Shown here one piece after another: positions 1 through 8,821 of a DNA stretch of 64,000 bases. The stretch covers positions 1,736,001 through 1,800,000 of the forward strand of contig NZ_JACSGT010000001.1 in NCBI RefSeq assembly GCF_021504595.1, in the 5' to 3' direction. This DNA comes from Chryseobacterium indicum (GTDB taxonomy: Bacteria > Bacteroidota > Bacteroidia > Flavobacteriales > Weeksellaceae). Position 1 is the first letter of the stretch. Each line of letters begins with the position of its first letter. Below the pieces are notes generated by a model that saw nothing but the letters and a program-made list of their open reading frames with translations, did not search any database and was not told the origin of the DNA. The position numbers were made by a program, and so were the translations under genes.

Positions 1-110
1 TCTAACGTCATTTTCGACAAAAGTTCTGAAACTTTCTGATCAATTGTCTTTTGTGCGAATGTATTGATTCCAAATGCTGTAACTGCCAATAAGAAATAAA
101 CTCTCTTCAT
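1..110 (-). CDS. Glycoside hydrolase family 3 beta-glucosidase, N-terminal fragment
   Basis: Only the first 36 codons lie in the window; the gene runs off the left edge. A signal peptide (MKRVYFLLAVTAFG..., ending at FAQ) is followed by QKVSELLSKMTL, the usual start of a mature GH3 beta-glucosidase. GH3 enzymes remove terminal glucose from beta-glucans in the periplasm. The gene is read in the same direction as the GH30, SusD and SusC genes to its right, so it is probably the distal gene of that locus, now separated from it by an IS element. The family call rests on a short N-terminus and the context. Confidence 0.6.
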   Translation of the reverse strand, partial: MKRVYFLLAVTAFGINTFAQKTIDQKVSELLSKMTL

Positions 111-156
111 TTTAATCTAATTTTAATTATCTGTCCTTTTGAACTATTTTTCTTAA

Positions 157-169
157 CCTGAAGTTCAGG
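157..169. promoter_or_regulatory. Inverted repeat upstream of the GH3 gene
   Basis: CCTGAA-G-TTCAGG is a perfect 6+6 inverted repeat 47 bp upstream of the GH3 start. No T-run follows on the minus strand, so it is not an obvious terminator; it could be an operator. No binding protein can be named. Confidence 0.3.
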
Positions 170-220
170 ATGAATTTATTTAACAAAGAACAAAAAGTTT
201 TCAATCATTACAAATTTTAA

Positions 221-229
221 CAGATATAT
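221..229. repeat. Target site duplication, left copy of the IS4 element
   Basis: CAGATATAT, identical to 1445-1453 on the other side of the IS. Removing the IS and one copy leaves about 125 bp between the GH30 stop and the GH3 start. Confidence 0.8.
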
Positions 230-1444
230 TTTAGTACATGACAAAAGTTTCAAAATATTGAAAATCAACAAGATAAAATGTTTAATATTTGTTTAAATGA
301 CTGATATTTAGTAAATTAGAAGATGTTTCTCAGGCATTCAACTAAGTATACCAATACCAGTCAAGATTATAAAATTATAGAATTAGATTCAGTTTTAGAG
401 CATAATTTTGAAACAAAAATCAATAAAGCCCGATTGAAATTTATTTCACTTTTGATTTTAGCTTTATGTAAAGTAAAAACAGTTAATTATCTGTCTTTGG
501 CTAATGCTTTTGACAGTAATGCCACAGCGGAAAGTTCCTTCCGGAGAATACAAAGGTTTATGGCAAATTTTGATTTGCCCATGAAGTTGATTTCCGGTTT
601 TATATTTAATATTTTGCCTGAAAAGGAAAATCTGGTTTTGGTGCTGGATCGTACTAACTGGAAGTTTGGAAGTTCCAATATCAATATCCTGATGCTTGGA
701 ATCTGCTATAAAAATATTGCTATTCCAATCATGTTCAGAACATTAGATAAAAGAGGTAATTCTGATACCACAGAAAGAATAGAATTAATAAGACAGTTCA
801 TCACCTGGTTTGGCAGGGATTGTATTAATTGCTTACTGGCGGACAGAGAATTTGTAGGGCATCACTGGCTGGAGTTTTTAAACAAAAACAACATAAGGTA
901 TTATATTCGGCTAAGGAAAAACTTCAAGGTATTTTGCTTTGATAGAAATCAGGAAAAACCTGTGTTTTGGCTGTTTAACAAATTAAAGAAAGGCGAGTTT
1001 TATCATCATCCGAAAATAGTGAAAATCAACGATGTTCTATGCTATGTATCTGGTGTGAAGGGGTTTGACAAAGAGGGTAAATTAGATACTTTAATTCTGG
1101 TTTCCTTTAATAAACCAGAAGAATCTTGGGAGTATTATAAAAAAAGATGGCAGATAGAAACTCTTTTTAAAGCTTTTAAAAGCAGCGGATTTAATATTGA
1201 AAGCACACATGTGACTGACCAGAAGAGATTAGAAAAATTATTTATGATCGTAATGATAGCCTTAGTTTGGTGTTACAAGATTGGTGATTTTGTAGATCAG
1301 AATATTAAAGCCATAAAAATAAAAAAACACCAAAGAAAAGCCTTAAGTGTTTTTAAATATGGGTTAAATCATCTCAACAACATACTTATGAATAGGTTAA
1401 ATAAAATGAATATCAATGTATTACAATTTTTGTCATGTACTTAG
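230..1444 (+). mobile_element. IS4-family insertion sequence, apparently complete
   Basis: The element is about 1.2 kb with one transposase gene. Its ends carry inverted repeats: AGTACATGACAAAA at 233-246 matches the reverse complement of 1428-1441. CAGATATAT(TT) occurs directly outside both ends (221-229 and 1445-1453, extending to 11 bp), as expected for a 9-11 bp target duplication of an IS4-type transposition. The right repeat overlaps the last transposase codons. The intact transposase and matching duplications suggest recent insertion. The exact end base is uncertain by 1-2 bp. Confidence 0.88.
323..1444 (+). CDS. IS4-family DDE transposase
   Basis: A 373-residue transposase that cuts and joins the ends of the surrounding element. 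The catalytic triad is visible: Asp109 in LVLDRTNW, Asp174 in LLADREF and Glu279 in the YREK-type motif YKKRWQIETLFKAFK. The length fits the family, and no frameshift or stop interrupts the frame. The stop codon lies inside the right inverted repeat, so the gene fills almost the whole element. Confidence 0.92.
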   Translation: MFLRHSTKYTNTSQDYKIIELDSVLEHNFETKINKARLKFISLLILALCKVKTVNYLSLANAFDSNATAESSFRRIQRFMANFDLPMKLISGFIFNILPEKENLVLVLDRTNWKFGSSNINILMLGICYKNIAIPIMFRTLDKRGNSDTTERIELIRQFITWFGRDCINCLLADREFVGHHWLEFLNKNNIRYYIRLRKNFKVFCFDRNQEKPVFWLFNKLKKGEFYHHPKIVKINDVLCYVSGVKGFDKEGKLDTLILVSFNKPEESWEYYKKRWQIETLFKAFKSSGFNIESTHVTDQKRLEKLFMIVMIALVWCYKIGDFVDQNIKAIKIKKHQRKALSVFKYGLNHLNNILMNRLNKMNINVLQFLSCT

Positions 1445-1458
1445 CAGATATATTTATC

Positions 1459-2931
1459 TTAAAAAATATAAGTCGCTGTAGAAATTCCCGGCATAGTTAC
1501 CGAAGCTGTCTTCTGATTATATTTTATGTTAAATGCCTTATCTGATGAATTGCTGTTCTGCACAATTAAGACTGTCTTTCCTGCCGGAGTTTTAAAAGCC
1601 ACCGTTGAAAGATTGTCTGCTTGCGTTGAAGCAATTCTCTGTGAGTTTACCGGAACAAATTTGGAAGCGTGGGCAATAATGTAGTATGCTACATTTTTTT
1701 CGTAGCCTGCACTTCCGTTTATCGTAATTGCTCCTTTACATTGGGTACATCCTCCCGGAGTGTGTGGCCCGAATGAAGCATCATTGGCTACATTCCATTC
1801 CAAAGCATTTTTGCTCCAGTTTCTCATGGAACCTATGATAACATTTTTCATGTGCCAGTCCAGATCTCCTGAAAAAGCACCTGTAGAACTCGTCCACTGT
1901 TCTGTAAAATAGACGTTTTTATTGGGGAATAGATTATGTACTGTTCCCAAAGCAGAAATATCTCCTGCATACAAATGGAAAGCCGATCCGTCTACGTAAG
2001 GATTTGCCGTTGTATCATTTAAAACCGCTAAAGGATACGTCGGATTGTCGCAATTGTGATCATAAGCAATGATCTTTGTATTAATATTGGCAGTCTGAAA
2101 AGCAGGACCTAAATTATTTTTAATAAAAGCTGCCTGATCTCCTGCCGACATATACATACTTGGATTATTTCCCGGATGTAAAGGTTCGTTTTGCGGAGTT
2201 ATGGCATCAATTCTGATTCCCTGAGCCTGCATCGCCTGAATGTATTTTACAAAATACTGTGCATAAACCCCATAATATTCTGGTTTCAGACTTCCTCCCA
2301 TCGTATTTCCGTTGTCTTTCATCCAAACGGGTGGCGACCATGGTGTTGCTAAAATTTTAATATTCGGATTAATGATCAGAATATCTTTCAGCATCTGGAT
2401 CAAAGCCTGATCTTTGGTTAAACTGAACTGAGATAATGTAGGATCAGTCTGTCCGGTCGGCATATCGTCATACGAAAAAACTTCGCTGTTGAGATCCGAA
2501 GCACCAATACTGATTCTTAAATAGCTTACTCCAATTCCTGAAGCACTGAACAGATCATTTAACAATTCCTGTTTTTTTGCCGCACTCAGCTGATTGATTA
2601 CCTGTACACTTCCTCCTGTAAGCGTATATCCGAATCCATCTATTGTCTGAAACATTTGTGAGCCATCTACTTCAATGGTGGTTCCGGCGGCTGAAGTTCC
2701 TGAAAAATAAGAGGTTCCCTGCTGTTGTAGTTTCACTGTCTGATCTCCTTTCGTTAACCACACCTGTACCGGATCTCCGGAAGTATTTCCTCCGTTACCG
2801 CTGTTTCCGGAGTTATCTGTATTATTGGATAAATCCGAAGAGGTACTGCTGCAGTTTAAAAAAGAAAGAAGCGCTACACCGCAAAGTGCAGCACTTCTAA
2901 GTACGAAACTATATGAATATTGTAATTTCAT
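1459..2931 (-). CDS. Glycoside hydrolase family 30 surface lipoprotein (probable endo-beta-1,6-glucanase)
   Basis: 490 residues. The N-terminus ends in a lipobox (LLSFLNC), followed by a Ser/Asn/Gly-rich linker (about residues 28-52), as in surface-exposed lipoproteins. The GH30 (beta/alpha)8 barrel follows: acid/base Glu249 in ITPQNEP and nucleophile Glu344 in YFTEQW are both present, as are the FQTIDGFG and ATPWSPPVWMK motifs. The short C-terminal beta-domain ends in GISTATYIF. GH30 with SusC/SusD and GH3 is the layout of the beta-1,6-glucan locus of Bacteroides thetaiotaomicron, so fungal beta-1,6-glucan is the likely substrate (inference). The stop codon is only 5 bp from the IS target duplication. 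Confidence 0.88.
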   Translation of the reverse strand: MKLQYSYSFVLRSAALCGVALLSFLNCSSTSSDLSNNTDNSGNSGNGGNTSGDPVQVWLTKGDQTVKLQQQGTSYFSGTSAAGTTIEVDGSQMFQTIDGFGYTLTGGSVQVINQLSAAKKQELLNDLFSASGIGVSYLRISIGASDLNSEVFSYDDMPTGQTDPTLSQFSLTKDQALIQMLKDILIINPNIKILATPWSPPVWMKDNGNTMGGSLKPEYYGVYAQYFVKYIQAMQAQGIRIDAITPQNEPLHPGNNPSMYMSAGDQAAFIKNNLGPAFQTANINTKIIAYDHNCDNPTYPLAVLNDTTANPYVDGSAFHLYAGDISALGTVHNLFPNKNVYFTEQWTSSTGAFSGDLDWHMKNVIIGSMRNWSKNALEWNVANDASFGPHTPGGCTQCKGAITINGSAGYEKNVAYYIIAHASKFVPVNSQRIASTQADNLSTVAFKTPAGKTVLIVQNSNSSDKAFNIKYNQKTASVTMPGISTATYIF

Positions 2932-2995
2932 ATCAATTTAATTGTGTGAAGATTATTGAGTTCTACGGAATTCAACCTTATCAACACTAGGTTTG

Positions 2996-4516
2996 TTAAT
3001 ATCCAGGATTTTGTTTAAGAACAGTTCCTGTTAACTCAGTAAAAGGAATTGGCAGAATTTCGTTTTTACCCGCTGTAAATCCTTTAAATGCCAATTTGGA
3101 AGATGCTTCTCCCCATCTTACCAGATCAAAGAATCTGTGTCCTTCCCCAATAAGCTCTCTTCTTCTCTCATCTTTCACTGCCTGTAAAGTAACCGGAATT
3201 GAGGATAAACCCGCTCTTACTCTTACTGCATCAAGCAATAGTTGTGCTCTTGCTCCTGTACCATTTAATGCTTCCGCTTCCATAAGATAGGTATCTGCCA
3301 ATCTGATAAGAATATAATTCTGACGATAGTTTAATTCTGCCGGTCCAGGTAATGTTGTTTTTTCATCCTGTGTTGGCATATATTTATTTAAGAAATATCC
3401 GGAATCCATATATGCAGGAGAATAATCTGCTTTCCCTTGTTGTTTTAATAATTTTACATTTAAGATAGAAGCGTCCATTCTTGGGTCTCCCTGCATAAAG
3501 GTAAAAAGATTATCTGTTACAGTATTGAAAGCCCAGCCTGCAACAACATCAGGAGCTGTAGGAGATAATCTGCTGTAACCTCGCGGAGCAGTCATCACAC
3601 AGATTGAGTTTCCTTCATCTCTCCCCTGTCCCCAAAAGCCCCAGTCTGAACTCCCCTGATTGGTGTGCATTACTTCAAGAATGGATTCTGTGGTAAATTT
3701 ATTATCAGTAACCCAAAGATCAGCAAAATTAGAGACAAGTTTATAACCATAGGTATTTGATCCTCCCGGAGTTCCATTTACAGCAGCAAATTGTGCAGCA
3801 GCTTCCGTTTTCTTATTCTCATATAAATAAACTTTTCCTAATAATGCTTTTGCAGCTCCCTGAGTAAGTCTGCCTCTTTCGGTTCCGCTTACCGTAGCAG
3901 GTAAATTAGGAATAGCAGCTAACAAATCTGATTCTATCTGTGTATATACTTCGGATGGAGCAGCCTGTGGAATATTATAGTAATCATCTGAAGCTTTAAT
4001 TTCTTTTAAGATTAACGGAACATTTTTAAATGTTCTTACAAGATCAAAATAATATAATGCTCTTAATGCTTTTGCTTCTGCCGTAAATCTGCTCTTTACC
4101 GCATCACTCATATTAGCCTGAGGAATTTTTTCAATAAGTACATTAGCTCTTGAAATTCCCTGATAATAATCTCTCCAGTAACTTGCAGGCATGATATTCG
4201 GATTGATCTGGAAGTTTGAGAACCCCTGAATTCCGGCACCATCTGTAGAGCTTCCACCTCCAGCGTAGAAATCATCGGAACCTGCATTGAAAAAAGTGAC
4301 CATATTTTCAAATCCGCCCGCATATTTTCTCAGTACATCGTAAGTACCTATAAGTGCAAAGAAACATTCCTGTTCATTTCTGAAAAAGTTATTTGTATCG
4401 AATGCACCTTTATATTCTACATCTTCAAGATTAGAATTGTTACAAGCTACATTTACCAAGCCTGTTCCTAAAAGTAATGATACTGCTACGGATATTTTAT
4501 ATATTTTGTTTTTCAT
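2996..4516 (-). CDS. SusD/RagB-family glycan-binding outer-membrane lipoprotein
   Basis: 506 residues with signal peptide and lipobox (GTGLVNVAC). The SusD helical fold is seen in the TPR-like section (RANVLIEKIPQA, AEAKALRALYYFDLVRTF near residue 145), and the C-terminus has the family signature DERRRELIGEGHRFFDLVRWG and an ending of the ILPIP...QNPGY type. SusD proteins cap the SusC channel and capture oligosaccharides at the cell surface. The gene follows susC by 11 bp and precedes GH30 by 64 bp, so the three are very likely one operon. Confidence 0.95.
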   Translation of the reverse strand: MKNKIYKISVAVSLLLGTGLVNVACNNSNLEDVEYKGAFDTNNFFRNEQECFFALIGTYDVLRKYAGGFENMVTFFNAGSDDFYAGGGSSTDGAGIQGFSNFQINPNIMPASYWRDYYQGISRANVLIEKIPQANMSDAVKSRFTAEAKALRALYYFDLVRTFKNVPLILKEIKASDDYYNIPQAAPSEVYTQIESDLLAAIPNLPATVSGTERGRLTQGAAKALLGKVYLYENKKTEAAAQFAAVNGTPGGSNTYGYKLVSNFADLWVTDNKFTTESILEVMHTNQGSSDWGFWGQGRDEGNSICVMTAPRGYSRLSPTAPDVVAGWAFNTVTDNLFTFMQGDPRMDASILNVKLLKQQGKADYSPAYMDSGYFLNKYMPTQDEKTTLPGPAELNYRQNYILIRLADTYLMEAEALNGTGARAQLLLDAVRVRAGLSSIPVTLQAVKDERRRELIGEGHRFFDLVRWGEASSKLAFKGFTAGKNEILPIPFTELTGTVLKQNPGY

Positions 4517-4527
4517 TTTTAAAATTT

Positions 4528-7434
4528 TTAGAATGTAATATTAGCTCCAAAGATAAAAGTTCTGGCTTGTGGATAATAGGCTCTGTCTATTCCGAAACTA
4601 TCTCCTGCTGCAATTTCAGGATCATATCCTGTATACTTCGTAAATGTAAACAAGTTTTCTCCGGTTACATAAAGTCTGAGTTTATTAACGCCGAAATTTT
4701 GCGTAGCAGATTGTGGCAATGTATATCCTAATTGTACAAGCTTAATTCTTACATAATCTCCTTTTTGTAAATAATAATTTGACATCCAGGTGTAGTTATG
4801 GTTAGTATCATTAACTGTAACTCTAGGTGTAGTATTGGAAGTGCCTTCTCCTGTCCATCTGTCTAAAATAGCGGTCTGGTAATTAGCATTTAATAAATCC
4901 AATCTTCTAAGTCCCTGAAAAATTTTGTTTCCAGCCTGTCCCTGAGCAAAAACCATTAAATCCCAGTTTTTGTAGTTAAGGCTTACGGTCATCCCGAAAG
5001 TAAATTTAGGAACAGAATTACCAAGATTTACTTTATCTGCATCTGTAATAACACCGTCTCCGTTGGTATCTGCCCAAATAAAATCTCCGGGTTTTGCATT
5101 TGGAAGAATCATTTGTCCGTTTGCATTTACATAAGAATTAATTTGTGCCTGATTCTGGAAGATTCCCAGAGTATTATATCCGTAAAAAGATCCGTATGAC
5201 TCTCCGACCTGAAGTCTGGAAACTGGTCCCATAGACTGGAATCCTGGACCATCGATATAATCTCTTCCGCGTTCAAGTCTTGTAACCGTATTTTTAAGAT
5301 AAGCAAAATTCCCATTTACAGAAACTCCCCAATCTGACCAGTTTTTTTTGTATCCAAGCTCCACTTCTACCCCTTCATTTTCCATATCTCCAATATTAGC
5401 AGTAGGAGCGTTCGTTACTCCTACGTATCCGGGAATAAATATTTTTCTTAAGATATCTGAAGTCTTTTTCTTGTAATAATCTACAGTTAAATTAAAATTA
5501 TTTAAAAACTTAATATCCGCAGCGAAGTTCATCTGTGATGTTGTTTCCCATTTAAGATCAGGGTTTGCTAATGTATTTGGATAGTATCCAGGTAATATCA
5601 CTTCCTCTCCCGTACTGTTATATCCTGTATAGTTTGCACCAGAAACATAGAAGCTGGCAAACTGGAAATCATCTATTCCGTCATTTCCTAAAATACCGTA
5701 TCCTCCACGCAGTTTCAATGTATTAATGATCTTATTTTCCGGCCAGAAGTTTTCGTTATTCACATTCCATCCTAATGAGAATGCAGGGAACGTTCCCCAG
5801 TGCTGATTGGCCCCGAATTTAGATGAACCATCTCTTCTCACGGTTCCTGTTAATAAATATTTATTATCATAATCATAAACAACTCTTCCGAAGTAAGATA
5901 CTTTATGTGTATTGATGTAATCCCATGCACTTACAGTTTGATTGGCTCTTCCCACATCGAAGTTGAATGAAGCATCTTCCCAATTCGAAATGGGTAATTT
6001 ACTGTGAGTAACACTTTGTCCCAATCCTATATTATATTCATAGTATCCGTTACCTGCCAATAAATTCAAATTATGCTTACCAAATCTTTTCTGATAATTA
6101 AGCGTGTTTTCTAAACTCCATTCAAACTTTTCCTGAGTTGTTCTGCTGAGACTGTTTACACCCAGATTACTGTAATTTGCATTCAAATAATAAAGAGGTG
6201 TAAAATTCCAGCTTCCCCAATAAGCTTTTTTACCGTTGATAGAAGATTTAAAGGTTAAATCTTTTGTGATCTTTACTTCCGCAAAGATATTGGCAATGAA
6301 ATCATCCGACCATCCATGATTTCCCAACTGGGTATATTTAAAAGCTAAAGGATTTGACATCTCATTCTGAACAAGACTTGAAATGCCGTAAGGAATACCA
6401 TCTTGATTTCTTACCACAAAAGGTCTCGCTGCAGCAGGAACTGCTGACAAATCAGGATTTAAAATTGGAGTCGTTGGATCCAAGTTTACTGCAGAACTCA
6501 AAGGACCTCCAAATTCTCCATTTGAGTTGATTCCCTGAGATTTTGTATGGGTATAAGCAAACGTCTGTCCTAAAGTAAGCCAGTCTGTAACTTTATGAGT
6601 GGAGTTTAATCTAGCGGTTAATCTTTTATAATAAGAAATATCACTCATTACGATACCGGTCTGATCATAATATCCGAATGAACCATAAAAAGTAGATTTT
6701 TCGTTTCCTCCACTAATACTTACTTCATGGTTGGATCTTTCACCTGTATTGAATATAACATCCTGCCAGTTTGTTCCCTCACCAAGAGATTGTGGATTTG
6801 CAAATTTCGGAGTCTGTCCTGCATTTACATACGCTTCATTAAGAATTGTTGCATACTGAGTTGCGTTTAACAGATCCAGCTTTCTTGATGCATGACCGAA
6901 ACCATAAAACCCGTTATAGCTAAGATTCAATCTTCCTTTTTTACCTTTTTTTGTAGTTACTAAAATAACTCCTCTTGCAGCAGAAACTCCATAGATTGCA
7001 GATGAAGCTCCATCTTTCAGAACTTCGATATTTTCAATATCAGATTGGTTTAGCCAACCAATTCCATCTACCACAATTCCATCTACAACCCACAACGGAT
7101 CATTACTTGCTCCAAAACTGGTAATTCCTCTTACACGAATTGTTGCACTAGATCCCGGCTGACCCGAGTTAGAAATTACATTTACACCAGCAGCTCTTCC
7201 TTGCAGAACCTGCTCCGGTTTTCCGGCTGGGATTGCCTCAATGTCGCTTGCTTTGATACTCGAGATGGCTCCCGTCACATTACTCTTTTTCTGAGTACCA
7301 TAACCAATCATGACTACTTCCTCAATTTTCTGTTCTTTTGGAAGGGTGTCGTTCTTTGTGTTTTGGGCACTGAAATTTGCAGTGAAATACAGCACCGCAA
7401 CCATGCCTAAACTTCTAGATATTCTTACATTCAT
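4528..7434 (-). CDS. SusC/RagA-family TonB-dependent outer-membrane transporter
   Basis: 968 residues. A signal peptide (to about residue 23, FSAQ) is followed by a TonB-box-like EEVVMIGYGTQKK and the plug domain (VLQGRAAGVNV, IRVRGITS, IENIEVLKDGASSAIYG, ARGVILVTTKKG). A 22-strand barrel with a C-terminal FIFGANITF strand completes it. The carboxypeptidase-like N-terminal extension found in many SusC proteins is absent; the plug begins about 30 residues after the signal peptide. It imports oligosaccharides released by the surface GH30, powered by TonB. It is the first gene of the leftward operon and divergent from the MFS transporter gene. Confidence 0.96.
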   Translation of the reverse strand: MNVRISRSLGMVAVLYFTANFSAQNTKNDTLPKEQKIEEVVMIGYGTQKKSNVTGAISSIKASDIEAIPAGKPEQVLQGRAAGVNVISNSGQPGSSATIRVRGITSFGASNDPLWVVDGIVVDGIGWLNQSDIENIEVLKDGASSAIYGVSAARGVILVTTKKGKKGRLNLSYNGFYGFGHASRKLDLLNATQYATILNEAYVNAGQTPKFANPQSLGEGTNWQDVIFNTGERSNHEVSISGGNEKSTFYGSFGYYDQTGIVMSDISYYKRLTARLNSTHKVTDWLTLGQTFAYTHTKSQGINSNGEFGGPLSSAVNLDPTTPILNPDLSAVPAAARPFVVRNQDGIPYGISSLVQNEMSNPLAFKYTQLGNHGWSDDFIANIFAEVKITKDLTFKSSINGKKAYWGSWNFTPLYYLNANYSNLGVNSLSRTTQEKFEWSLENTLNYQKRFGKHNLNLLAGNGYYEYNIGLGQSVTHSKLPISNWEDASFNFDVGRANQTVSAWDYINTHKVSYFGRVVYDYDNKYLLTGTVRRDGSSKFGANQHWGTFPAFSLGWNVNNENFWPENKIINTLKLRGGYGILGNDGIDDFQFASFYVSGANYTGYNSTGEEVILPGYYPNTLANPDLKWETTSQMNFAADIKFLNNFNLTVDYYKKKTSDILRKIFIPGYVGVTNAPTANIGDMENEGVEVELGYKKNWSDWGVSVNGNFAYLKNTVTRLERGRDYIDGPGFQSMGPVSRLQVGESYGSFYGYNTLGIFQNQAQINSYVNANGQMILPNAKPGDFIWADTNGDGVITDADKVNLGNSVPKFTFGMTVSLNYKNWDLMVFAQGQAGNKIFQGLRRLDLLNANYQTAILDRWTGEGTSNTTPRVTVNDTNHNYTWMSNYYLQKGDYVRIKLVQLGYTLPQSATQNFGVNKLRLYVTGENLFTFTKYTGYDPEIAAGDSFGIDRAYYPQARTFIFGANITF

Positions 7435-7611
7435 ATACAGTTAGTTTTTTAATTCTCAAATTGAGACAATAAAAATATATTTTTTTTTAATTATTTAACA
7501 TTTTATTAATAACTATTTTAATATTTCCTGTATTTTTGGGCATTTGAAGGCATAAATTTTTCTTCGAAAACCATAAATATTTCCAAAAAACAGATAAAAT
7601 CAATCCCCAAA
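7435..7611. promoter_or_regulatory. Divergent control region between susC and the MFS transporter gene
   Basis: This 177-bp AT-rich region separates two divergent sugar-uptake units. A Bacteroidota -7 element TATTTTTG at 7531-7538 faces the MFS gene. Candidate operators are TCTCAA-A-TTGAGA at 7454-7466 (close to the susC start) and TTTTC-TTC-GAAAA at about 7559-7571, which is flanked by two CATAAAT direct repeats. The NrtR-type regulator encoded downstream is the most obvious candidate to bind here; which palindrome it uses cannot be read from the sequence. Confidence 0.5.
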
Positions 7612-8805
7612 ATGACGACCAAGCTCTCGAAAATATCGCTTCCGCTTAAACTTACTTTTCTAATTTTCTCTATGGTGCTAAACTGCATGGGCATTGTAAT
7701 TCTTCAGCTTTCGGAAGCCAAAATCACTTATGATAAGCTTGGCTTTTTAGAGTCTTTTAAGGATCTTCCGATTGCCTTTATTTCACTTTTTGCCGTTAAT
7801 TTTATCAGCAAAACAGGAACAAAAAAATCCCTGATTTCAGCTTTAACAATTGTTGGGATATGTTCTCTTATTTTGCCTTTCGTGGAAGTATTCTGGTTTT
7901 ATAAATTATGGTTTGCCATTATCGGAGCTTGTTTTGCGATCGGGAAAATCTGTGTATTCGGAATTATCCGGAACAACATTTCAGACGAAAAATCTTTAGC
8001 AAAAACCATGAACAGCGTAGAAGCATCCTTCATGATCGGTGTTTTCGTGGTGAATATAGGTTTTGGATGGATTATTTCAAGCCGGTTTTCAGAATTCTGG
8101 AAATTCGGATTTCTATCAATCTCAGTCTTATCGGCAATTACCATTTTTTTATTTTCAAAGCTTCCTGTTTCGGAACCTGAAAAAACGAAGAGTGAAAATA
8201 TTTTTAAAGAAGTTGCAGAAATTATCAACCCTTTAATCATCATATTTTTAGCGGTAATTTTTTCGATTGTTTTTTTAGAACAGAGTTTTAATTCCTGGCT
8301 GCCGTCTTTTTACAAAAATCATTTAAAAGTAAATTCTTTTTTTGCACTTCAGGCTTCATCGTTTTTAGCCCTTTTCTCTTATGCAGGAAGAACGATTACA
8401 GCAAATGTGATCCAGAGATTTTCACTTTCCAAATATTATATTTTGTGTATAGTATCTATTGCTACAGTTCTTTTAATCATCATCGGAATCCAGTTTTCCG
8501 GTTGGGACGATTCTAAAATTCTGCTGTTTCTTTTTCCTGTTATAGGATTGTTTTTATCTCCGCTTTACCCGGTAATCAATTCTAAAATGATCGCTACAAT
8601 AGATAAATCCAAGGCTAACCTTTTCACCTCACTAATTGTTATTTTTTCTTCTTTGGGAAGCTCTGTAAGTTCGATCATCATGTCGGTTTTATTCGAAAAT
8701 CAACTCCTAAACTACTACTCCGTTTATATTTTATCTGCTGTTATTCTGTTGTTTACAATTAGTTTAATTTATTTTAGATTTGCAGATACAAAATTTAGAA
8801 AATAA
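7612..8805 (+). CDS. Major facilitator superfamily transporter, probable sugar permease
   Basis: 397 residues with about 12 hydrophobic segments, the layout of a cytoplasmic-membrane MFS carrier. Family features are the loop after helix 2 (ISKTGTKKSL) and the central loop after helix 6 (KLPVSEPEKTKSENIFKE). It sits divergent to the SusCD-GH30 operon and directly before an NrtR-type regulator (16 bp gap), so it probably brings into the cytoplasm the sugar released in the periplasm. The substrate (glucose or gluco-oligosaccharide) is inference from context only. Confidence 0.8.
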   Translation: MTTKLSKISLPLKLTFLIFSMVLNCMGIVILQLSEAKITYDKLGFLESFKDLPIAFISLFAVNFISKTGTKKSLISALTIVGICSLILPFVEVFWFYKLWFAIIGACFAIGKICVFGIIRNNISDEKSLAKTMNSVEASFMIGVFVVNIGFGWIISSRFSEFWKFGFLSISVLSAITIFLFSKLPVSEPEKTKSENIFKEVAEIINPLIIIFLAVIFSIVFLEQSFNSWLPSFYKNHLKVNSFFALQASSFLALFSYAGRTITANVIQRFSLSKYYILCIVSIATVLLIIIGIQFSGWDDSKILLFLFPVIGLFLSPLYPVINSKMIATIDKSKANLFTSLIVIFSSLGSSVSSIIMSVLFENQLLNYYSVYILSAVILLFTISLIYFRFADTKFRK

Positions 8806-8821
8806 TTTTATTTTTACTCCC

